The notes under the pieces: generated by a model
Databases searched by the model: none
The model's input: the letters and a program-made list of their open reading frames with translations, nothing else
Told to the model about the DNA's origin: nothing
NCBI RefSeq assembly: GCF_000217795.1
Contig: NC_015681.1
Coordinates: 496,001 to 560,000 of the forward strand
Direction of reading: 5' to 3'
DNA from: Thermodesulfatator indicus DSM 15286
GTDB taxonomy: Bacteria > Desulfobacterota > Thermodesulfobacteria > Thermodesulfobacteriales > Thermodesulfatatoraceae
Length of the DNA stretch: 64,000 nt
Position numbers and translations under genes: made by a program
Shown here: in pieces, positions 1-7,427 of the stretch
Numbering within the stretch: position 1 is the first letter of the stretch
Layout: each line of letters starts with the position of its first letter

Positions 1-2
1 AA

Positions 3-170
3 AAGTTACTCTGCGAGGAAACAGGTTTTAAGCCGCTGGGTTCTATTCCTTATGACCCGGATGTTTACGGAGCCATTCACGCGGCCACACCTTTACCTGA
101 ATACTCAGAGGGACAGGCAACTCAGGCCCTTAAAAAAATAACTACAAAAATAGAAAACATAATTTTATAG
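3..170 (+). CDS. C-terminal end of a MinD/ParA-type P-loop ATPase (partial)
   Basis: The gene enters from the left edge; only the last 55 codons are seen, in frame 3, ending with TAG. The tail contains LGSIPYDPDVYGAIH followed by PLPEYS. This matches the C-terminal pattern of MinD-superfamily ATPases that often carry a ferredoxin insert and sit beside NifX/NafY-family genes. The next gene follows after 10 bases with a strong GGAGGT site, so the two look co-transcribed. The Walker motifs lie outside the window, so the function rests on this tail and the neighbour. A copy of the GGGACAGGC motif lies inside the frame near position 110. Confidence 0.6.
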   Translation, partial: KLLCEETGFKPLGSIPYDPDVYGAIHAATPLPEYSEGQATQALKKITTKIENIIL

Positions 171-180
171 GAGGTAAGAG

Positions 181-549
181 ATGAAAGTAGCCGTACCCAT
201 TGAAGGCGAAATGATTGCCGAACATTTTGGCCATGCACCCCAGTTTGCCATTTATACCGTTGATGGTGATGTTTTGAAAAAAGAAATTCTGGTTCCCCCT
301 CCGCATGAGCCAGGAGTAATCCCTCAGTGGCTCTCAAGCCTTGGCGTTGACTGTATCCTCTGCGGTATGTTAGGGCAAAGAGCTGTGGCCTTTTTTGAAG
401 AATTTGGCATCAGAGTGGTATCAGGCGTACCCCCTATGCCCGCTGATGAGGCCGTAGCCCGGTTTCTGGCCGGCTCTTTGAGAGTTACTCCCAGGTTCTG
501 TGGCGGTGGCCATGGCCACGGCTGCGGTGGGCACGGTCACGGACTATAA
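181..549 (+). CDS. NifX/NafY-family (dinitrogenase iron-molybdenum cofactor) protein with a His/Cys-rich tail
   Basis: This 122-residue protein starts MKVAVPIEGEMIAEHFGHAP, the typical start of the NifX/NifB C-terminal domain family that binds Fe-S or FeMo-type cofactors. It has GxRAVAFF and GIRVVSGV segments further on. The end is unusual: from about residue 108 it runs into CGGGHGHGCGGHGHG, a metal-binding-like tail of five His and three Cys. It is preceded by AGGAGGT and follows the MinD-type ATPase gene, a common pairing in anaerobes outside nif clusters. A role in Fe-S or metal-cofactor handling is inferred; no nitrogenase gene is seen here. A terminator-like hairpin follows directly. 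Confidence 0.8.
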   Translation: MKVAVPIEGEMIAEHFGHAPQFAIYTVDGDVLKKEILVPPPHEPGVIPQWLSSLGVDCILCGMLGQRAVAFFEEFGIRVVSGVPPMPADEAVARFLAGSLRVTPRFCGGGHGHGCGGHGHGL

Positions 550-556
550 AAATTAA

Positions 557-585
557 GGACAGGCAAAAAATGCCTGCCCCTTTTT
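557..585 (+). terminator. Rho-independent-type terminator built from a GGACAGGC repeat
   Basis: GGACAGGCA, a short A-rich loop and TGCCTGCCC are followed by TTTTT, just after the stop of the NifX-family gene. One position in the stem is mismatched. The left arm is the same motif as the dispersed GGGACAGGC repeats, so a repeat copy has probably been taken over as the terminator. Confidence 0.6.
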
Positions 586-593
586 GATTGTAT

Positions 594-646
594 TTTTGCC
601 CCCAAATTAATAAAATATGGACACCTGTTTAATTTTGGGGGCAAAA
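594..646 (+). promoter_or_regulatory. Long inverted repeat covering the purK ribosome binding site
   Basis: A 17-base left arm (594-610, core GCCCCC) is complementary, with one bulged T, to 629-646 (core GGGGGC). The right arm contains the only Shine-Dalgarno-like sequence of purK (GGGGG) and reaches the A of its ATG. If transcription starts upstream of 594, the hairpin would hide the start site. A weak promoter (TTGATT, 17 bases, TTAATA at 607-612) would start inside the loop and omit the left arm, in which case this could be a protein operator instead. Confidence 0.45.
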
Positions 647-1794
647 TGAAGAAATACACGTATCCTTTGGCCCGTTTAGGTATTCTAGGCGGCGGCCAAT
701 TGGGCAAGATGATGGCCCAGAAGGCCAAAAAAATGGGCTTTTACGTCACGGTTTTAGACCCAACTCCAGGAGCCCCAGCGGCCCAGGTCTCAGATAAACA
801 AATTATTGGCGATTTTCACGATGCGGAAAAGATTAGAGAGCTCGTTGAACAAAGTGACGTCACCACTTATGACCTGGAACACGTAAACACAAAGGCCCTA
901 AAAGAGCTCCTAAAAGAAGGCCACCGAATTTACCCCAGCCCTCATCTCCTTGAAGTTATCCAGGACAAGTTCAAACAAAAAGAACTGCTTTTGCGCCTTG
1001 GCGCCCCGCTTCCTAAATTCAAAAAAGTAAAAACTAAAGAAGAGCTTTCTTCTTTTGGTTTCCCTGTGGTGCAAAAGGCCTGTAGGGGAGGCTATGACGG
1101 CCGCGGTGTAGCAGTTTTAAAAAGCCCGGAAGATATAGAAAAAGCCTTACCAGGCGAAACCTATATTGAAGAGTTCGTGGAATTTGAAAAAGAGCTGGCG
1201 GTAATCGTGGCTCGGGGAGTGAGCGGCGAACTCAAGGTTTACCCCGTGGTGGAGATGGTCTTTGACGAAAGGGCTAATATCTGCGATTTGGTTATGGCTC
1301 CGGCTCGCATAGATAACAGTTTGGCTAAAGAAGCCCAGGAAATAGCCTTGGACCTCGCCCAAAAAATGGAAATAGTAGGCGTTCTGGCGGTAGAGATGTT
1401 CTTAACCAAAGATAAGCGTGTTTTGGTAAATGAACTTGCCCCGCGGCCTCACAACTCTGGCCATTACACCATTGAGGCCTGTGCTACCTGCCAGTTTGAA
1501 CAACATATTCGGGCTATCACCGGTCTCCCCCTCGGCTCCACGAGACTTTTGTCACCAGCGGTAATGATTAACCTTCTTGGCGAAGAAGGCTACGAGGGGC
1601 CACCTGTTATTGAAGGGCTAGAAGAAGCCCTATCAATCCCTGGGCTTTCTTTCCACTTTTACGGCAAAAAGATAACCCGGCCTTTCAGGAAAATGGGCCA
1701 CGTAACTATTGTTGATGATGACCTTGAACGGGCCATTGAAAACGTAGAAAAAGTCAAAAAGTTTTTAAAGATTAAAGCGGAGGAAAAGGCATGA
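646..1794 (+). CDS. purK: N5-carboxyaminoimidazole ribonucleotide synthase PurK
   Basis: PurK catalyses ATP-dependent carboxylation of AIR to N5-CAIR in purine synthesis. The 382-residue product has the usual length and ATP-grasp layout. The N-terminal [12 protein letters not shown] (about residues 12-23) is the PurK start signature. [12 protein letters not shown] near 150 is the ATP-binding loop. [12 protein letters not shown] near 265 is the family-specific active-site stretch. It overlaps purE by four bases (ATGA), so the two consecutive enzymes are translationally coupled. The SD is GGGGG and lies in the hairpin described upstream. Confidence 0.95.
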   Translation: MKKYTYPLARLGILGGGQLGKMMAQKAKKMGFYVTVLDPTPGAPAAQVSDKQIIGDFHDAEKIRELVEQSDVTTYDLEHVNTKALKELLKEGHRIYPSPHLLEVIQDKFKQKELLLRLGAPLPKFKKVKTKEELSSFGFPVVQKACRGGYDGRGVAVLKSPEDIEKALPGETYIEEFVEFEKELAVIVARGVSGELKVYPVVEMVFDERANICDLVMAPARIDNSLAKEAQEIALDLAQKMEIVGVLAVEMFLTKDKRVLVNELAPRPHNSGHYTIEACATCQFEQHIRAITGLPLGSTRLLSPAVMINLLGEEGYEGPPVIEGLEEALSIPGLSFHFYGKKITRPFRKMGHVTIVDDDLERAIENVEKVKKFLKIKAEEKA

Positions 1795-2321
1795 AAAAGG
1801 CGCTAGTAGGTATAATCATGGGAAGTGACTCGGACCTCCCGATCATGAAACAGGCCGCTGATATGCTAGAAGATTTTGATATTCCATATGAAATCACCAT
1901 TGTTTCCGCTCATCGCACCCCGGAAAGGATGTTTCACTACGCCAAAGAAGCCGAAGAACGTGGGCTTGAAGTAATCATCGCCGGTGCCGGAGGAGCAGCC
2001 CATTTGCCCGGTATGGTGGCTTCTATCACTCCTTTACCGGTAATCGGCGTGCCGGTTAAAACCTCTTCACTGAGCGGGCTTGATTCTTTACTTTCCATTG
2101 TGCAAATGCCAGCGGGGGTACCAGTGGCTACGGTAGCCATAAACAACGCCAAAAACGCAGGGCTTATGGCTGCCGAGATTTTGGGCGTAAAATATCCGGA
2201 AATCAGGCAAAAAATTAAAGAATACAAAGAGGGCCTGCGTAAGATGGTGGAAGAAAAGGCCCAAAAACTTGAAGAATCTGGAGCAGAAAAATACTTACAA
2301 AGTTATATGAAAAAGGGCTAA
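1791..2321 (+). CDS. purE: N5-CAIR mutase PurE
   Basis: PurE converts N5-CAIR to CAIR, the step after PurK. At 176 residues it is class-I sized. Diagnostic motifs are [10 protein letters not shown] (11-20), SAHRTPERM (39-47, catalytic His) and [11 protein letters not shown] (about 66-76). The presence of PurK next door supports the class-I mutase rather than a direct CO2-using carboxylase. The gene ends four bases into the convergent pyrE, leaving no room for a separate terminator. Confidence 0.95.
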   Translation: MKKALVGIIMGSDSDLPIMKQAADMLEDFDIPYEITIVSAHRTPERMFHYAKEAEERGLEVIIAGAGGAAHLPGMVASITPLPVIGVPVKTSSLSGLDSLLSIVQMPAGVPVATVAINNAKNAGLMAAEILGVKYPEIRQKIKEYKEGLRKMVEEKAQKLEESGAEKYLQSYMKKG

Positions 2322-2878
2322 CCATTTAGACGATCAAGAAATTCGTTTATAGTGAACAGGCTAATTAAAGAAAGGCCCTGGGCCTTAATAGCTTCAAGGC
2401 CGCCTTCTTCACGATCAACCAAAGCTACCACGGCAAGAACTTCAAGGCCTGCGTCTCTTGCCCTGGACACAGCCTTTAAGCTCGAACCTCCAGTGGTAAC
2501 TACATCTTCAAGGATAACCGCCTTCATCCCCTTTTTAACAGCCCCTTCAATGAAATTTTGCGTCCCGTGGCCTTTGGCCTCCTTGCGAACGATAAATCCC
2601 TCAAGCGGAGTGCCTTCTAGCCCGGCTTGGAAACAGACAGCAGAAACCAGAGGATCCGCTCCCAAGGTAAGGCCCCCTACGGCCTCGGGAGTAAAGTTTT
2701 TAACTTCCTGCCACATAAGTTTACCAATTAAGGGAAGGGCCTCGGCGCAAAGGGTAGTTTTTTTACAGTCAAGGTAGTACGGGCTGATTTTACCTGAGGC
2801 CAGGCGAAACCCTTCTGGCCGATATAAAAATGACCTCTCAAAAAGGAGTTCAAATAGTTTTTGCCTTTCGTTTTGCAT
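2318..2878 (-). CDS. pyrE: Orotate phosphoribosyltransferase PyrE
   Basis: PyrE joins orotate to PRPP to make OMP in pyrimidine synthesis. The 186-residue protein carries the PRPP-binding motif [13 protein letters not shown] (121-133) and [16 protein letters not shown] near residues 25-40, typical of PyrE. A GGAGCGGG site precedes the ATG. It follows argB by 16 bases on the same strand and overlaps purE tail-to-tail by four bases. Confidence 0.93.
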   Translation of the reverse strand: MQNERQKLFELLFERSFLYRPEGFRLASGKISPYYLDCKKTTLCAEALPLIGKLMWQEVKNFTPEAVGGLTLGADPLVSAVCFQAGLEGTPLEGFIVRKEAKGHGTQNFIEGAVKKGMKAVILEDVVTTGGSSLKAVSRARDAGLEVLAVVALVDREEGGLEAIKAQGLSLISLFTINEFLDRLNG

Positions 2879-2894
2879 AAAACCCGCTCCTATT

Positions 2895-3824
2895 TTATAT
2901 CATTTGAGTCTCTGCCCCCTGGATGCCAGGAGTACCAAAATCAGAAACTATTTCTGTGCCCACGCCCTGGTCAGTAAAGATTTCAAGTAAAATAGCGTGT
3001 GGTACCCGGCCGTCAATGATGTGGGCCTTTTGGGCACCGGCTCTTAAGGCCTTTCGCGCGCTTTTCAGCTTGGGAATCATCCCCCCTTTGGCTATGCCTT
3101 TTTCAATTAGTTGCCCGACCTGAGAGATGGAAAGAGTAGAAATAAGTTGGCCATTTTCGTCTTTTACGCCCTCAACATCGGTTAGATAGATGACCTTTTC
3201 CGCTTTAAGGGCTCCGGCAATAGCGCCGGCTACTAAGTCAGCGTTGATGTTATAGGCCTCACCGTCAGGCCCCACGCCTACCGGGGCAATTACCGGAAGA
3301 AACCCTTTTTCCATAAGGGTTTCTATTACCTCGGGGTTTATCTTTTTTACTTTACCAACGCGGCCAATGTCTATTATTTCTGGAGGGCGATCTTCGCCCG
3401 AGTAGCGATATATTTTCATCTTTTCCGCTACTACTAGCTGGCCATCTCTTCCCGAAAGCCCAACAGCCCGGCCGCCGTGACGATTAAGAAGGCCTACGAT
3501 ACTTTTATTGACTGTCCCCACCAGCACCATTTCCACCACACTCATGGTGGCTTCGTCTGTAACACGCTGGCCTTCAATGAAAACGGGCTTTATGCCCATT
3601 TTAGCCATCACTTCACTTATTTGAGGACCTCCGCCGTGAACGAGAACAGGGCGCAGACCTACGTATTTCATAAGGACTATGTCTTGAGCAAAAGCCTCTT
3701 TTAATTCCTCGCTTACCATGGCGTGCCCGCCATATTTAATGACAATGGTCTTGCCGTAAAAACGCTTGAGATAAGGAAGGGCCTCAATAAGAACCTTCGC
3801 CCTTATTTCGTTGGTAACTTCCAC
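2895..3824 (-). CDS. argB: Acetylglutamate kinase ArgB
   Basis: ArgB phosphorylates N-acetylglutamate in arginine synthesis. I chose a GTG start at 3824, preceded by AAGGAG, giving 309 residues. The open frame runs 31 codons further upstream, but those encode a basic, non-conserved stretch. Motifs seen are KYGGHAM (30-36), HGGGPQ (63-68) and the C-terminal [11 protein letters not shown] that holds the ATP/active-site lysines. pyrE follows after 70 bases, so argB and pyrE probably share a transcript. Confidence 0.93.
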   Translation of the reverse strand: MEVTNEIRAKVLIEALPYLKRFYGKTIVIKYGGHAMVSEELKEAFAQDIVLMKYVGLRPVLVHGGGPQISEVMAKMGIKPVFIEGQRVTDEATMSVVEMVLVGTVNKSIVGLLNRHGGRAVGLSGRDGQLVVAEKMKIYRYSGEDRPPEIIDIGRVGKVKKINPEVIETLMEKGFLPVIAPVGVGPDGEAYNINADLVAGAIAGALKAEKVIYLTDVEGVKDENGQLISTLSISQVGQLIEKGIAKGGMIPKLKSARKALRAGAQKAHIIDGRVPHAILLEIFTDQGVGTEIVSDFGTPGIQGAETQMI

Positions 3825-3933
3825 TTTCGCCTCTCTCCTTCCTTTTCTTTCTGTTCTGTAATTTCTATTTCCGGAATCCAGCTTCGTAATCCTACCAGAT
3901 CTAACCGGAAGAGCCAATCAAGATTGGGAGATT

Positions 3934-3952
3934 GGGGACAGGCGAAATTTTT
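3934..3952 (+). repeat. GGGACAGGCGAAA REP-like copy 1 upstream of the transposase gene
   Basis: GGGGACAGGCGAAATTTTT, in the same orientation as the RAYT gene that starts 67 bases downstream. A second copy lies 47 bases further on. Confidence 0.75.
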
Positions 3953-3980
3953 AAGCCCAGGCAAAATTGTTCCGATAAAA

Positions 3981-4002
3981 GGGACAGGCGAAAAAATTTT
4001 TT
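3981..4002 (+). repeat. GGGACAGGCGAAA REP-like copy 2 upstream of the transposase gene
   Basis: GGGACAGGCG followed by an A6-T6 tract, 17 bases before the RAYT start. With copy 1 it forms the head-to-tail pair expected beside RAYT genes. The tract abuts the AAGGAGGT ribosome site. Confidence 0.75.
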
Positions 4003-4018
4003 AAGGAGGTTTTTAATT

Positions 4019-4870
4019 ATGCCTAGAATTCCTCGCTTGCTTACCAATAATCCTAAAGCCGCTTATCATGTAATTTCGCGCACAGCCTTACCTGGCCACA
4101 ATGTGCTTGGACCTGAAGAAAAAGACTACCTGCTAAAACTCATCCGCTGGCTCTCACAGGTCTATTTCGTTGAAGTCTACGGCTTTGCCATCATGGGGAA
4201 CCACTTTCACCTACTCTGCCGTATGCTACCTGAAGACTATTTCTCTGACGAAGAAGTGAAACGCCGCATAAGGCTTTACTATGGTGATAAGCGCAAAATT
4301 TTTTTCTACGAAGAGCTGATTGAGAAATGGCGCAAGCGTCTGGCTGGCCTTTCCCGCTATGTTCAAGATATTAAACAACGGTTTTCGCGCTGGTATAATC
4401 GGCGCGTTGACCGCAAAGGTTACTTCTGGGCTGACAGATTTAAGTCCGTAATTATAGAAACCGGTGAGGCCTTGCTTAACTGCCTGGCCTACATAGAACT
4501 CAACCCAGTACGAGCCGGAATCGTAGAAGAGCCAGAGGATTACCGCTGGTGCTCGCTGGGATACAGGGCAAGATTAGGGACAGGCGAAAAAAGTTTTCTA
4601 TCATTAGATCTAGGTCTCTCCTCCTATGCTGGCAAGTCCGAGCAAGAAAAATTCAAACTCTATCAGGAATTTGTTCACGGCAAAGGCGGAATCGGAGAAC
4701 AGGAAAAGTTTAACAAGGCCAAAGAGTTTACCTATCGAACACGATATTTTACAGAAAGTCTCATAATCGGCTCAAAACGTTTTATAAACGAAGCTAGTCA
4801 AAAAATCAAAAAACTATTTTCTAAAAAGCGAGAAAAAGCCATTCCAAATAGCGAAATATATTCATTTTGA
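4019..4870 (+). CDS. RAYT: REP-associated tyrosine (Y1, IS200-like) transposase
   Basis: This 283-residue Y1 transposase-fold protein belongs to the REP-associated tyrosine transposase group, single-copy domesticated relatives of IS200/IS605 transposases. It starts MPRIPRLLTNNPKAAYHVIS with AAGGAGGT eight bases upstream. The HUH motif is GNHFHLL near residue 60. The catalytic Tyr is probably in the YVQDIKQRFSRWYN region, and AYIELNPVRAGIVEEPEDYRWCS is the group's conserved C-terminal block. Two copies of GGGACAGGCGAAA lie directly upstream and one inside the gene (4576, read as GTGEKS). No IS ends or target duplications were found, so it is not a complete insertion sequence. The frame extends upstream through the repeats, but that part is non-conserved. 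Confidence 0.85.
   Translation: MPRIPRLLTNNPKAAYHVISRTALPGHNVLGPEEKDYLLKLIRWLSQVYFVEVYGFAIMGNHFHLLCRMLPEDYFSDEEVKRRIRLYYGDKRKIFFYEELIEKWRKRLAGLSRYVQDIKQRFSRWYNRRVDRKGYFWADRFKSVIIETGEALLNCLAYIELNPVRAGIVEEPEDYRWCSLGYRARLGTGEKSFLSLDLGLSSYAGKSEQEKFKLYQEFVHGKGGIGEQEKFNKAKEFTYRTRYFTESLIIGSKRFINEASQKIKKLFSKKREKAIPNSEIYSF
4576..4598 (+). repeat. GGGACAGGCGAAA REP-like copy inside the RAYT gene
   Basis: AGGGACAGGCGAAAAAAG lies in frame within the 3' third of the transposase gene, same orientation as the two upstream copies. Confidence 0.65.
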
Positions 4871-4961
4871 TGGGTATTTTGCCTATAAGTCTTTGGAAAT
4901 TGTTTTAAGAATCTTTGATTTCCACTTAAGCGAAATCAAGAATTTTCATCTTAAAAGGTGA

Positions 4962-5005
4962 ATAAATAATAATCATTACATATCTTCACAAAATTTAGTT
5001 ATACT
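4962..5005 (+). promoter_or_regulatory. Promoter of the fetAB-like pair with a Fur-box-like overlap
   Basis: A -35-like TTACAT (4976-4981), 18-base spacer and TATACT (5000-5005) predict a start near 5012, directly at the fetA ATG (5013), so the message may be leaderless. The stretch at 4962-4980 matches 13 of 19 positions of the classic Fur box by eye. That match is weak in AT-rich DNA. Confidence 0.35.
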
Positions 5006-5012
5006 TGGGGCC

Positions 5013-5663
5013 ATGAAGGTTATCTTGGAAGCAGGCCCTTTTAGTTTCAGCTGCCAGCAGCGCAAACTTTACGAAAATGTCAATATAATCCTCTACGAAA
5101 ACGATTTTGTTCATTTAAAAGGTCCTTCAGGGACAGGCAAAAGCACTCTATTGCGCCAAATAGTGGGACTAGAAAAATATGCCCAAAACGTTAAAAGAAT
5201 TCTAAGTAACGTCCAATATCCACCTAGAAATCTTACTAAATTTAGAAGTCAGTGTGTTTATCTTGATCCAGAATGCCCGATGCTTGAAGGCTCTCTTCGT
5301 GAAAACTTGCTATTTCCTTACCAATTCAAAGTAAACTGTCATCGCCAGCCCACTATGAACCCTGAAATAATTCTAAAGAAACTTGGCCTGTCCCAAAACC
5401 TTGATACCGAAACGGTTTATCTTTCCACTGGAGAAAAAGAGCGCCTGTCCCTAGTAAGAGCTCTGCTGTTTAACCCGCAAGTTATCCTTGCTGACGAGCC
5501 TTTTTCAGGACTTGACTCCGAAAACTTTGAAATAACCTTTGAGTTGCTCTATGAGTTTTCCCAAAGACCAGGGAAAGCCGTATTATATGTTAGCCACGCC
5601 GAGTTACCTAAAAAGACTAAAACTCTGTTCCTAAACAACGGAGAGCTTAAGGAAATTCCATGA
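5013..5663 (+). CDS. fetA: FetA-like ABC transporter ATP-binding protein
   Basis: Small (216-residue) ABC ATPase with Walker A GPSGTGKST (37-45), signature LSTGEKERLS (137-146, Gly at the fourth position rather than the usual LSGGQ) and Walker B VILADEP (157-163). It overlaps the FetB/YbbM-family permease by four bases, and this pairing defines the FetAB type, described in E. coli as an iron exporter protecting against peroxide. Three GGACAGGC/GCCTGTCC motifs lie within the frame (5129, 5388, 5443); the first encodes part of Walker A. Substrate assignment rests on the partner family. Confidence 0.75.
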   Translation: MKVILEAGPFSFSCQQRKLYENVNIILYENDFVHLKGPSGTGKSTLLRQIVGLEKYAQNVKRILSNVQYPPRNLTKFRSQCVYLDPECPMLEGSLRENLLFPYQFKVNCHRQPTMNPEIILKKLGLSQNLDTETVYLSTGEKERLSLVRALLFNPQVILADEPFSGLDSENFEITFELLYEFSQRPGKAVLYVSHAELPKKTKTLFLNNGELKEIP

Positions 5664-6451
5664 GCCAATTTATAAGTCTTACTCCTTTTGACATAGCTTT
5701 AGCCTCTGGATTTATTCTTTTAGCTAGCGGCCTGTCCCTGTACTTGCGCCTCGGGGTAGAAAAAAAGCTCTTTATAGCTGCATTCCGTACTATTGTTCAG
5801 CTTTCTTTGGTAGGGTTTGTACTAGAGGCTATCTTTTCTTTAAAAAGCCCCATTTTGGTAATCTCGCTCCTCTTTTTTATGGCCCTTGTGGCCGGGCGAG
5901 AAGCCGCAGCCCGCAGCCGCAAGCGCTACGCTTATATGTTTTTTGACACTACACTTTCCATGAGCCTCTCGGCATTCATAGTAGGTGTTATTGTCACTCA
6001 AATCATTTTAGGCGTAAAACCCTGGTATCATCCCCAGTATGTCATTCCTTTAATTGGTTTGATTCTGGGAAATTCCTTGAATGGTATATCTCTTGCCCTT
6101 GATACTTTTGTTGATTACCTGCTATCTCGAAAAAGCGAGATAGAACTTTTCTTAGCGTATGGCGCTAGTCGCCAAGAGGCTATGAACCGGGCCTTTAGGG
6201 CTGCCGTGACCAAAGGCCTGGTACCAATTATAAACGCCATGTCAGTAGCCGGCATAGTATCTCTTCCCGGTATGATGACTGGCCAAATCCTTGCCGGAGC
6301 CCCTCCTCTTCAGGCCGTGGCCTATCAAATACTCGTGATGTTCATGCTTGCTGGTGCCTACGCCATCGGTGCAATATGCGTAGTTTGGTTGGCTGGAAGA
6401 AGGCTATTTTCTTCTGAGCCCCGTTTCAAAAAAGAAATTTTAAAAAATTGA
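5660..6451 (+). CDS. fetB: FetB/YbbM-family (UPF0014) permease
   Basis: The 263-residue membrane protein has about seven hydrophobic segments. Diagnostic stretches are GREAAARSRKRY, PLIGLILGNSLNGISLALD and SLPGMMTGQILAGAPPLQA, the conserved core of UPF0014 permeases. It is translationally coupled to the ATPase gene through ATGA. E. coli FetB exports iron, which is the likeliest role here. A GCCTGTCC motif is embedded in codons near 5737, and two more copies follow directly after the stop. Confidence 0.8.
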   Translation: MSQFISLTPFDIALASGFILLASGLSLYLRLGVEKKLFIAAFRTIVQLSLVGFVLEAIFSLKSPILVISLLFFMALVAGREAAARSRKRYAYMFFDTTLSMSLSAFIVGVIVTQIILGVKPWYHPQYVIPLIGLILGNSLNGISLALDTFVDYLLSRKSEIELFLAYGASRQEAMNRAFRAAVTKGLVPIINAMSVAGIVSLPGMMTGQILAGAPPLQAVAYQILVMFMLAGAYAIGAICVVWLAGRRLFSSEPRFKKEILKN

Positions 6452-6452
6452 A

Positions 6453-6490
6453 ATTTCGCCTGTCCCCTTAACTTTTTTTCGCCTGTCCCT
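6453..6490 (-). repeat. Tandem pair of GGGACAGGCGAAA REP-like copies between convergent genes
   Basis: Read on the minus strand, two copies of AGGGACAGGCGAAA / GGGGACAGGCGAAA with A/T tracts are spaced about 21 bases apart. They fill the gap between fetB and the kinase gene, and run opposite to the copies upstream of the RAYT gene. Confidence 0.75.
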
Positions 6491-7427
6491 AATTTTTTAC
6501 TAATTTTTTAGCAAGTTCTTCGCCTTCTGGGGGGAAACAGTTCAAAAGCTTTCTAAGAGAAGCCAAAGCTATAGGAATATAGCGGCTAAACCAGGTCTTA
6601 CCCTCTCGGCTCAACTTGGCAAAGGCCCCCAGGGCCTGAAAATTTCTAAAAAGAGCGAGCGCCCAAAACGCCTTTTCGGTAACTAAACCTGGAAATCCAT
6701 TTTGAAATTTACTAAGCCAAATGGAAATCTCTTCAAAAGTAAGCCCCTGGTACGGATCAATCAAAAAAGAAGCTAGGTCATAGGCTGTTGGCCCGATTCT
6801 CATTCCTTGAAAATCTATCATCCAAATGGTCCCGTTTTTCACCATTAGATTACGTGACTGAAAATCCCTATGAAGTAAAGAAAAAAAATTTACATACCTT
6901 TTGGCTTTCTCCCATAAACCTCTGAGCAGAGGTTCTATCTCTTCGTCATCAAGGCCCATATATCCCTTTACAAAAGAATCCTGGAAATAAAGGGCCTCCT
7001 TTTCCCACATTAAGGTCTCATCGTAAAAAAGGGTATCTAAAACGTATTCCCGAGGGAAAGCCGGCTTAATTTCCCTTAGCTGGGCAAGAATTTCAAAAAC
7101 TTGTGGGAAAAGACTAAAGCGCTTCTCTTTGGTTAAATCTTCAAGTCGAATATCACCAAGGTCTTCTACCAGTATAAAACCTCTGGCCTCATCGTAATCA
7201 TAAATAGCTGGCACAGGAAGGCCATTTTCCCTCAAGAATTCGCCAATCTTTACATAAGAACGGGATTCTTTTAGGCCAAATTTTCCTGGCTGAGGGCAAA
7301 TAAGTATCAAAGAATCATTTTTCCGTAAAAGTCGATAAAAATTTCTGGCCGAACCATCTCCAGTGAGGGGGATAATCTGGTCGCAAGAAATCCCCTTTCT
7401 TCGCAAATAGTCAACTACTTCTGACAT
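6489..7427 (-). CDS. Aminoglycoside-phosphotransferase-fold kinase, AmgK-like
   Basis: A 312-residue APH-fold kinase with LTGDGSARNFYRL as the nucleotide loop, LVEDLGDIRLEDL, the catalytic loop LLHRDFQSRNLMV and the metal site MIDFQGMRIGPTAYDLASFL. This order matches AmgK-type anomeric sugar kinases (MurNAc/GlcNAc kinase in Pseudomonas cell-wall recycling). The gene overlaps by 13 bases with an upstream nucleotidyltransferase gene, reproducing the AmgK-MurU arrangement. Sugar specificity cannot be read from sequence alone. The stop lies inside a REP-like repeat. Confidence 0.75.
   Translation of the reverse strand: MSEVVDYLRRKGISCDQIIPLTGDGSARNFYRLLRKNDSLILICPQPGKFGLKESRSYVKIGEFLRENGLPVPAIYDYDEARGFILVEDLGDIRLEDLTKEKRFSLFPQVFEILAQLREIKPAFPREYVLDTLFYDETLMWEKEALYFQDSFVKGYMGLDDEEIEPLLRGLWEKAKRYVNFFSLLHRDFQSRNLMVKNGTIWMIDFQGMRIGPTAYDLASFLIDPYQGLTFEEISIWLSKFQNGFPGLVTEKAFWALALFRNFQALGAFAKLSREGKTWFSRYIPIALASLRKLLNCFPPEGEELAKKLVKN

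Noticed and set aside
4019-4870. Complete IS200/IS605-type insertion sequence
   Set aside because: No subterminal hairpin ends or TnpB gene; the protein is of the single-copy RAYT type.
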